Positions 56,476-64,000 of a DNA stretch of 64,000 nt are shown here, one piece after another (the first letter of the stretch is position 1; each line of letters begins with the position of its first letter). The DNA is taken from NCBI GenBank assembly GCA_000727475.1, contig KL647308.1:2301133-2365132 (forward strand), read 5' to 3'. The position numbers and the translations under genes are program-made. This DNA is from Sarcocystis neurona (Eukaryota > Apicomplexa > Conoidasida > Eucoccidiorida > Sarcocystidae). Below the pieces are notes generated by a model that was not told the DNA's origin, did no database searches, and saw only the letters and a program-made list of their open reading frames with translations.

Positions 56476-56670
56476 ATGCACGTGGTTGATAAGCTTCGAA
56501 AGTCGAAGAGAGAGACAGATGAAACACTGGCAATCATGACGGCAGGTATGCGTCTGCTGGTGTGCGCAACGCGCCTATCAAATACGCGAAGAAGGAGGTA
56601 CACCAAGAGGAAAGAGAGGACGAAAAAAAGTGATCCCCGCTTCAAAACGGGTGCACAGGAACAACAGTAG
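56476..56670 (+). CDS. Small basic ORF or exon, unidentified
   Basis: ATG at 56476 starts MHVVDKLRKSKRETDETLAI. A donor-like AG/GTATGC occurs after ATGACGGC. Reading through gives a highly basic end (RRRRYTKRKERTKKSDPRFK) and a stop at 56670, 64 residues in all. It could be a small nucleic-acid-binding protein or the exon before that donor. Microsatellite DNA surrounds it. Confidence 0.28.
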   Translation: MHVVDKLRKSKRETDETLAIMTAGMRLLVCATRLSNTRRRRYTKRKERTKKSDPRFKTGAQEQQ

Positions 56671-56699
56671 CGATCAGCATGTATGTGCGTGTACGCCTG

Positions 56700-57920
56700 T
56701 ATACGAAAATGTAGATATTTATACGGGATATGGAATATATATATATATATGTATATATACATAGATATATATATATATATGCATAGGTATGTATATAGAT
56801 GATACTCTGCATAGGTATGTATATAGATGAAACTCTAGAGGTAATATGTAAAGAAACAGAGAGGGATATACGTGAAGAATAGATGCATGTGTTGATAGTA
56901 GGAGTGCCGTACACCGAGCTCATTTCCACGGCCGAGGAGGGGGCCCCCTGCTCGCTGCCTGGTACCGGGGTCACAATAGCGAAAGCATCACAACAAATAT
57001 GTACACATATACGAGTATGTATATGAATACAAATATCTATAGAATCGATATATATACACACGTGTGCGTCTGCAGATAAGTCGCAGTTTCTATACAGTGC
57101 TATACGTCCATACATATATGTGGACGTTGCTGTATTCAGGTAGTTGTACTGACGTAGAGATCGGTATTATCTGCAGCCGAATAGATGAAATACGCGTCCT
57201 CACTCACATATGTATAGAGAGATAGAGGTATAGAGATACATGTGTATATATTTGCGCCCTTGTACTGCTTTCAACGACCTTCTCTCTGGACAGAATAGGA
57301 GGACCTACACCCGTTGCTGTCTCTCTGTGTCTCCGTCTTCGTCTCTCTGTGCCTCCGTCTCCGTGTCTCCCCTTCTCTACTTTTCCCGCTTTGCTTTCTT
57401 TCTACTTCTTTCGCCTTCTTGCTGACGGTATACGTCGAGGATAAAGGGGGTGCACGTAGAGATCGGTGGCTGCAGCTCTTCTACGACTGTTCTCCCCGCA
57501 GATTGACTTCCCTCAGTGCTACATCCGCAAACGTGTACATACACACACACGTGGCCCCGGCTCTTCTTCGACTTTTGTCCTCGTAAATTTGACTTCCTTC
57601 ATTTCTACCCCTCCGAACATACACCCACGCGTGTGTATCATCTATACAGGGCGCTTCACCTGGTGTGACGGTGGTGCGTATATACATCCCTACGTATGTG
57701 AACTATATACGCATATATGTATATGTTTGTGTGGACCGTACATACATGCAGAGGTAAATGTATGCGAACTAGGTACATATATATACGCAAATATGGGAGC
57801 TACACATACGTATAAATATACGTGTATGTGAACTACATACACATACGTATGTCAACTATACGCATGCATAGATACAAATGTGTGTGAAGTATACGCAGCT
57901 CTATAAGCAAGTGTATTTGG
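56700..57920. repeat. TA microsatellite and degenerate minisatellites
   Basis: TA runs lie at 56730-56785. Two diverged copies of an about 87-bp unit lie at 57465-57640 (CTCTTCTACGACTGTTCTCC with TTGACTTCCCTCAGTGC, and CTCTTCTTCGACTTTTGTCC with TTGACTTCCTTCATTTC). TGTGAACTA-headed units of about 40 bp run from 57690 to 57920. No gene. Confidence 0.6.
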
Positions 57921-58050
57921 AATCTATTCACATAGATAAACAGATGTGTTGTGCGACGACCGATACGTGAATACACATATATGTGGATGAACTACGGATA
58001 CATGCATGTATATGTGGATGAGATAAAAAACCCCGCCTGGTGTAGGTTAC

Positions 58051-58244
58051 CTCAAGGTGGCTTCGCGCCTGGGGAGCATATCCGCCGGCCATTTTCTTCC
58101 ACGTATGGTAGGTGGCGTCTCGATCAATAAACTCGTAGTTAAATTCAACAGTAGCACTGCCGGGCACCCGCTTCGTGCAGAACTCCATCCGGCCGTCGAT
58201 AGCTTGCCACCTTGTTTGAAAGTGTCTCCGTTGCTCATTCCCAT
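58051..58244 (-). CDS. Exon of an unidentified protein
   Basis: On the - strand the frame reads GNEQRRHFQTRWQAIDGRME, FCTKRVPGSATVEFNYEFID and DATYHTWKKMAGGYAPQARS, ending HLE before a GTAACC donor after 58051. Composition is fully ordinary. A TTTAG precedes 58244, but the frame is also open upstream. Just above, another frame reads a likely coiled coil (REEEQQEREEITNRVDYLLQ), which would join only with a frame change, so the upstream border is unresolved. It probably belongs to the gene starting at 59696. Confidence 0.5.
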
Positions 58245-58520
58245 CTAAAGCAGCTGCAGCACCTGCAGCAGGTAGTCGACCCTGTTCGTAATCTCCTCGC
58301 GCTCCTGCTGCTCTTCTTCCCTGTCTTTTCTCTTCCACCTGCAGGTGAGCGTGTCCCAGCTGGGGTTCCCACGGCGACCCTACACCAGAAGAAGACCCGT
58401 CAGCCTCACACGCACACACGCCCGCAGAAGCGGCAGCCACAGGTACAGACGCAGGTGCAGACGCCCAGAAACGTCAGCGACAGCGGCAGGACAGCGGCTG
58501 CACCAGACGCAGCAATAACA

Positions 58521-58690
58521 GGGCAGCGGCAGCACCAACAGCAGCAGGGCAGCGGCTGCACCAGAAGCAGCAGCAATAACAAAGCAGCGGCTGCACCAGA
58601 AGCAGCAGCAGCAGCAGGGCAGCGGCTGCACCAGAAGCAGCAGCAGCAGCAGGGCAGCGGCTGCACCAGAAGCAGCAGCAGTATGATGCG
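58521..58690. repeat. 35-bp tandem repeat
   Basis: CTGCACCAGAAGCAGCAGC recurs at 58556, 58591, 58626 and 58661, an exact 35-bp period. As 35 is not a multiple of three, each copy is read in a different frame, so this is probably intronic. Confidence 0.8.
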
Positions 58691-59242
58691 GAGCAGGACG
58701 ACAGGCCTTCTCAGACGTGGCAAAGAAGCAAGTGCTGCAGTAGGAGCAGAGGGAGGAGCAGCAGCCCTTTCACCAGCAGCAGCGCAACACGTCTTTCCTG
58801 GGAATGAAAAAGAGGAAGAAGGGAGGAAACTGCGACCGCAGCAGAGGCAGACACCATGGCAGCGGCAGTCTTCTCGGTAGTTCCAGCTTACACCCTTGCA
58901 GAAGGAGGAGAGCAGCGCGCAGCAGCTCAAACAAAAGCACCAGCAGCAGCAGTTCTGGCAGCAGTAGCAGCAGCAGGGACCAATTTGTTCTGAGGGAGAG
59001 CGATAGCAGGTGGAGTCGGACATGCTTGGACGCAACAGTCGTTGAATAAAAATACGAAAGAGCAAACGAACAGAAGTGCGGGCCCCTACAAAGACAGCAG
59101 GCAGCAGCAGCAGACGTACAACAAGACGCTTCTGTATCTACAGGAGCCGATGAGGCAGCAGCAGCAGCAAGGACACCTGGGTGAGAAAGCAAAGCCACCT
59201 CACGTGCTGCTGCTCCTCTGTTGGCGTGCGCAGCTCTGATAC

Positions 59243-59696
59243 ATTTCCTCGAGTTCACCCGCAGTTCACTCATGCGCTCGGTCCCCATCCCTGCAGCCGC
59301 CGCTTCTTGGTGTTGTTGTGCAAATGCTGCCGATTCGTACTGCTGCTGCTGCTCCTGGCCGAGCGCCGTCTCGGGCAACCGTGCACTGTACTGCTGCTTG
59401 AAGAATTGGTGCTGCTGAGGCTCCTGGGGCGCCTTGGCGCAGCAGTGCTGCTGGGAGAGCTGCTGCGGCTGCTGCTCCTCGGGCGCCTTGGCGCAGCAGT
59501 GCTGCTGGGAGAACTGCTGCGGCTGCCCCTCCTGGGGCGCCTTGGCGCTGCAGTGCTGCTGGAAGAATTGCTGCGGCTGCCCCTCCTGGGGCGCCTTGGC
59601 GTAGTACTGGTGCTGGGAGAACTGCTGCGGCTGCTGCTGCGGCGACAGCGCGGGCGAGCGGCTCCGCGGCCGGCTGCTGTTCACGTGCACTGTCAT
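59243..59696 (-). CDS. First exon of a protein with five 18-residue repeats
   Basis: A - strand ATG at 59694-59696, in good context (CACCGCCATGA), starts MTVHVNSSRPRSRSPALSPQ. Five copies of an 18-residue unit follow (QPQQFSQQHCCAKAPQEG consensus), with four GGGCGCCTTGGC marks on + at 59427, 59481, 59535 and 59589, an exact 54-bp period. The last copy is diverged (QQHQFFKQQYSARLPETA). Then come QQQQYESAAFAQQHQEAAAA and GMGTERMSELR. Possible donors follow 59259 (GTGAAC) and 59243 (GTATCA). The frame-preserving period and clean start support a real gene. Unidentified; low-complexity, possibly structural or RNA-associated, which is inference. Confidence 0.6.
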
Positions 59697-59699
59697 GGC

Positions 59700-60540
59700 G
59701 GTGGGGAGGGGCAGCAGCAGCAGCAGGAGAGAGAACCGAAAGACGAAAGGAAGGCCAGGGGCAGCAAAAGGCGGCAGTAGAGAACCAAAAAAACGCCAGC
59801 AACCGAGGGGCCAGAGGGCACTTTGACAAGAGCGGCACGACGCGTTGTAAACGAGAAAGAACTACTTCGGGAGGAACAGCAAGAAAACGCGACAGAAATA
59901 GAGAAGAGAAACGAAAACAGGGAAGAAGAGAGTAGTGATGAGCGCCCAGGACACACAAGCGCAACGACACTCCACAGCAGGGAAGAGCGAATCGTCAGGC
60001 GTCAAAATATAATGAAGTCAAGTTGAGAGAGAAACACGAAGAAAGAGAGATACGCGAGCAGGATAAGTAAAAGAAGAAGCGACGTACGAAGACCAGACGG
60101 GTGTGGCAATTACCGTATCACGTCATAACAGCAAAGAAGTGAAAACGGCCAAAAGTCACACACACACACACACACACACACACAAGAAGAAGAGAAGACG
60201 CAGTGGGCAGATATGAGAGGCCTAAGGATGAAGAGGAGGGAGACCGGGTGGAGAAAAAAACGGGGAAAAGTATTTGTGGAGGAGGGCAAAAGTGAAGAGA
60301 ACGCCTACAAAGCGATAAAGAGAGACAGAGTTAGATGGGACGGGAAACAAGAGATGCTACGTCTCCTATAAAGAGAAGAAGAGAATGTATGAGAGGAGGA
60401 AAAAACGGAAGCCGAGACAGCAAGAAGGGAAAGTCCAGGACCACCGCGTCACGTCTTCGAAGACGAAGTACTGCGCCGTAACAACGTTTCCTTCCTTTTC
60501 CGTCTGATACCTACCATAGCAGCAAGACACAGGGACTGGC
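59700..60540. other. Purine-rich stretch upstream of the 59696 gene
   Basis: On + it is strongly A/G-rich (59840-60450) with a CA run at about 60158-60184. As the 5' side of the - strand gene at 59696 it may hold its promoter and 5' UTR. No defined promoter motif was identified. Confidence 0.4.
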
Positions 60541-60653
60541 CGAAGAAGTTATGTGTGGGAGAAGGAAGAAGAAAAAGAATGGGCAAGAACGGGACAAACG
60601 AATGGTGGCACAGGCAGGGGTAGAAAAAGTGCCGGGCCAAGAATCGTCAGCAG

Positions 60654-61337
60654 GTGCCGCGCGATAGCAGAGACAAGCAGCAGGAGAAGCAGCAGCACGG
60701 GTCGCGGCAGCAAAAACAGTCCTGGTGTGGCAACAGCAAGAAAAAGGGGAAGAAGACGCGTAGCCAGAAGGAAAAAGGGCACGGCAGAGGAGGAATGCTG
60801 GCCCACAAGACCAGCAACATCCGTGGCAGCTGTTGTAGAAGCAGCGCAGACACAGAGGAAACAGCAGTAGCAGCAACAGAAGAAGCACCAGCAGCAGCAA
60901 GAGAAACAGCAGCAGCAAGAGAAACAGCAGCAGCAAGAGAAACAGCAGCAGCAACAGATACAGGAGGAAGGGCAATACAAACAGCAGCAGTAGCGGCAAC
61001 GGACGCTGCAGCAATAGCAACAGATGCAGCAGCAGCAACGGAAACAGCAGGAGCGGCAATAGAAGCAGCAGCAGAAACAGCAACAGAAGCCGCACTAGCA
61101 GCAGTAGCAGCCAACGAAGCACGAGCACAAGCAACAGACCCTGCAGCAGCACCAGCCACAGAAGCAGCAGCAGCAACGGAAGCAGAAGCAACAGCAGCGG
61201 CAACAGGGACGAGCAACACCGACAGCACATTGACAGAGGTAGATTCAGCAGCAGTGGCAGTTGCAGCAGCAGCAACCGTCCAGGAGCAGCTAATCACACG
61301 GAGGAAGAAGAGCAAAACAGCTACAGCTGAACAATGA
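60654..61337. repeat. CAG/GCA-rich block with 18-bp units, coding strand undecided
   Basis: AGCAGCAGCAAGAGAAAC units repeat every 18 bp at 60889-60954, then interrupted GCAGCAGCAACGG-type triplets continue to 61270. The + frame is open (AAARETAAARET, then Ala/Thr/Glu-rich, ending VQEQLITRRKKSKTATAEQ). The - frame is open with Ala/Val/Ser. Triplet-preserving units fit coding, most plausibly on +, but there is little non-repeat sequence. Confidence 0.4.
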
Positions 61338-61639
61338 TAAAGAGGAGAGATGCTGGCATCGGAAGGAGAAAGAAGAAGGCAAGGATATTCACCAAGAAAT
61401 AGGCACTTGTCAAGATACAGACACTGCAGCAGCCACGGCAGCTCGACAAAAAGAAGTAGAAGAAGAAAGCGCAGCGGCGCAAGAGAGGAAAGCAGACGCA
61501 GAAACAAAAAAGACGGAAAACGGCGACAGCAACAAATCGATGGAGGACAGGGCGTCTCTGCAGCGATACACAGGAGGACATACCGGCATGAAAAAAAGAC
61601 GCCGCACACCTCATGCAACACGAAGCCGCGTTAGATTCT

Positions 61640-62690
61640 CTAAGTAATCTAGTCGGCAAACAAAATTAACATTCTGAACATACGCATACACATACACATG
61701 TATGTAGAGAGACAAATAGAGAGAGAAATGTGAGTGTATATGCTCTCGCAAGCATGCATGTAGATGTGGTAACTCGATATATGAAACTGTGTGGATACGG
61801 AGAAACGTTCGTTTACTTGTATACTTGGGCAGCCTTCATCTGTATATATATATATATTACACACTGCACCACGAACCAAGTAGTTTTTCGGAGCTCGAGC
61901 ATGCCTGCGTCACCCACGCGTACATGAGTACAGAGACACTTGCGGGGTGTGGGTGGATTTACATGTTGTAATGCGTCAACTGACAACGATAACTTTTGTT
62001 TAATTCTGTCTCAACCTACATATGTGTGTACCTGTGTAAGTACTTGTGTATGCACGTATTTGTGTACGCTTGTATACATACACCAATATATGTAGAGAAT
62101 GAACCGATGACATTACTTTTTTCTTCATTCTGTCTTATATGTGTGCAAATATATGTATACATGTGTAAATATATATGTACATATATGTGTAGAAATATAT
62201 GCACGTGTGCAGATATATGTATATATACTTTTATAATTTGTTTGTGTAGGTTTGTGTATGTACAGACGTACGTACACATACTTATATATATATATATGTA
62301 TGTGTGTGTATCGATCCACGTAGAAGAGTATACAGAGAAAGAAATCTTTCTCCTGGCGAATCGACAAATCGACAAGGAGATAAATATGTCTTGTTCACAC
62401 GACGCACTTCCGCTTCTGCGTATATTGTCGGACAGTCGAATGTGTGCCATTCACTGAGAATAAGACGCAACAAAGGAAAGGCGTGGAAAGTTTTCTCTGC
62501 AATCTTTTTGGCTCCTTCTGCTGCCCACCAGGCCAAAAAATTACGCAGCCTTTCTTACGTACCGAAACAGAGCGTGTTACCGACCTCGTGAACAGACATG
62601 TCTATGCATATGTTGTAATATGTGGGGAACCGACACGCAGAACGATGAAGCATTTTTACGACCATGTGCTCATACATCATACCCACGTAT
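61640..62690. other. TA/GT-rich DNA, no gene
   Basis: Mixed TATATG, TGTGTA and TACATA sequence at 61680-62320, then about 300 bp of ordinary sequence without a convincing ORF. Confidence 0.45.
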
Positions 62691-63290
62691 ATATACGTAT
62701 ATATATATATATACATATGTGTATATATATATATATATAGTACGTGGTGTGTACGTGTGAGTNNNNNNNNNNNNNNNNNNNNNNNNNNNNNNNNNNNNNN
62801 NNNNNNNNNNNNNNNNNNNNNNNNNNNNNNNNNNNNNNNNNNNNNNNNNNNNNNNNNNNNNNNNNNNNNNNNNNNNNNNNNNNNNNNNNNNNNNNNNNNN
62901 NNNNNNNNNNNNNNNNNNNNNNNNNNNNNNNNNNNNNNNNNNNNNNNNNNNNNNNNNNNNNNNNNNNNNNNNNNNNNNNNNNNNNNNNNNNNNNNNNNNN
63001 NNNNNNNNNNNNNNNNNNNNNNNNNNNNNNNNNNNNNNNNNNNNNNNNNNNNNNNNNNNNNNNNNNNNNNNNNNNNNNNNNNNNNNNNNNNNNNNNNNNN
63101 NNNNNNNNNNNNNNNNNNNNNNNNNNNNNNNNNNNNNNNNNNNNNNNNNNNNNNNNNNNNNNNNNNNNNNNNNNNNNNNNNNNNNNNNNNNNNNNNNNNN
63201 NNNNNNNNNCATACCACGTACTATATACGTATATATATATATATACATATGTGTATATATATATATATATATACGTGGGTGTGTACGTGT
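62686..63290. repeat. Tandem repeat flanking and probably filling an assembly gap
   Basis: Before the gap 62697-62762 reads ACGTATATATATATATATAC, then ATATGTGTATATATA runs, then TACGTGGTGTGTACGTGTGA. After it 63227-63293 repeats the same order and ends ACGTGGGTGTGTACGTGTGA. The left copy runs into N and the right copy follows N. Confidence 0.75.
62763..63209. other. Assembly gap (447 N)
   Basis: Run of N lying between two near-identical TA/GTACGTG repeat copies, so the missing DNA is probably more of the same array. Confidence 0.98.
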
Positions 63291-63293
63291 GAG

Positions 63294-64000
63294 TGCCAAG
63301 ACGGGGGTTACCTCGTGCCTGCGCATGAGGCGACCCCGCTCATCGGTTTGTAGATGCAAGTATACAAGTGAATGAGGTACATAATTTGGAGAGGTCCTTA
63401 CGTAGCACCGAAGAGAATCAAACAGAAAGGAAGATAGAATGAGACACAGAGGAATAAAAGGCGCCGCCGTGTCCAGATCCACGTACGTTATTTATAGACC
63501 TCTACGCGCCTAGATATATATACAGGTGTGTGTATAGGGAGGCGACGTTAAAGGGAGCGCCACGCCCAGGGGTTGTGTTCGAGAAGAAGAAGACAGTCAT
63601 ATATCCATCTGTTCCCGTGCACAGGTAGAGAACTAACATACGCACAGCTTCCTACATACATACGTATATATATATATATATTTGCACATGTACACTTTAG
63701 AAAATAAAATAGAGTATGCAGGAATGTTATTAGTACATTGTTGTGTAATGTGTGTGCGTCTCTGTACAGCTGCCTGGGTAGGTAGAGAGGGTTTTGCGTC
63801 TCTGCAACAGCGACAAAGACACACTGGACAGTGCACCTGTGCACACAGAGGAAAGAAAAGCAAAACGTTTCTGTATGTCTCTCTCTCTCTTTCACATACA
63901 CGTACACACGCGCGCATGCCAGAGCAGTCAAAAAAGCTTTATAACACGCGTTTGCGACCGTGGGGGAAATGTACATATACATACGACAGTAGGATCAATA
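63294..64000. other. No supported gene
   Basis: The - strand ORF at 63548-63982 is partly ordinary but contains TA-repeat translation and has no clear border. A TA run lies at 63664-63680. Confidence 0.35.

Noticed and set aside
57430..57540. Exon candidate VYVEDKGGARRDRWLQLFYD followed by IDFPQCYIRKR after an acceptor CCCCGCAG
   Set aside because: The sequence is duplicated with divergence about 87 bp downstream and lies in a degenerate minisatellite, so a repeat explains it better.
1..64000. tRNA genes, CRISPR arrays, telomeric repeats, bacterial-type operons
   Set aside because: No clover-leaf candidate, no regularly spaced unique-spacer array, no AAACCCT/TTTAGGG array and no ribosome-binding-site-led gene clusters were seen.

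Overview
The window looks like nuclear DNA of an apicomplexan coccidian, most likely an Eimeria species. The evidence is very abundant CAG/CTG/GCA trinucleotide tracts both in exons (long Gln and Ala runs) and in introns, intron-rich genes with GT-AG splice sites behind pyrimidine tracts, many TA-, CA- and TCTC-type microsatellites, and two nuclear-encoded organellar ribosomal protein genes of bacterial type. The species cannot be fixed from the sequence, and no AAACCCT-type telomeric array is present. Two runs of N (33822-34492 and 62763-63209) are assembly gaps inside repeats.

Layout. 1-963 is the 3' part of an Ala/Pro/Ser/Gly-rich protein on the + strand. 1.56-9 kb is repeat-poor with few supportable genes: a terminal exon at 7707-8039 (-) and a 59-residue ORF at 9064-9243 (+). 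9.6-19 kb carries the best-supported gene, a plastid-type ribosomal protein S1 on the - strand: four exons that join in phase, three S1 domains, and introns full of microsatellites. 19-22.4 kb is degenerate minisatellite. 22.4-27.4 kb is a large Gln/Ala-rich - strand gene with at least three in-phase exons. 27.4-31.9 kb is CAG-rich sequence followed by minisatellite and TC/TA repeats, including a large inverted repeat. 32-42 kb has fragments of CAG-rich genes, a dispersed palindromic element around GGTGTACGTACACC, and a 20-bp-type minisatellite. 43-50 kb is again repeat-poor and holds the organellar uS14 gene (+) and several candidate single exons. 50-61 kb is CAG-rich again: exons at 51.9-52.3 kb and 53.5-53.9 kb, strong purine/pyrimidine strand asymmetry, and a gene starting at 59696 (-) with 18-residue repeats. 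61.3-64 kb is repeat and gap.

Repeat-rich and repeat-poor blocks alternate, as described for Eimeria chromosomes. The two recognised genes both serve organellar translation: S1 helps mRNA bind the small subunit and uS14 is a small-subunit head protein. No other functional grouping can be read from the sequence. In CAG-rich DNA both strands are usually open in several frames, so exon calls there rest on non-repeat stretches and splice-site phase and are given low confidence.
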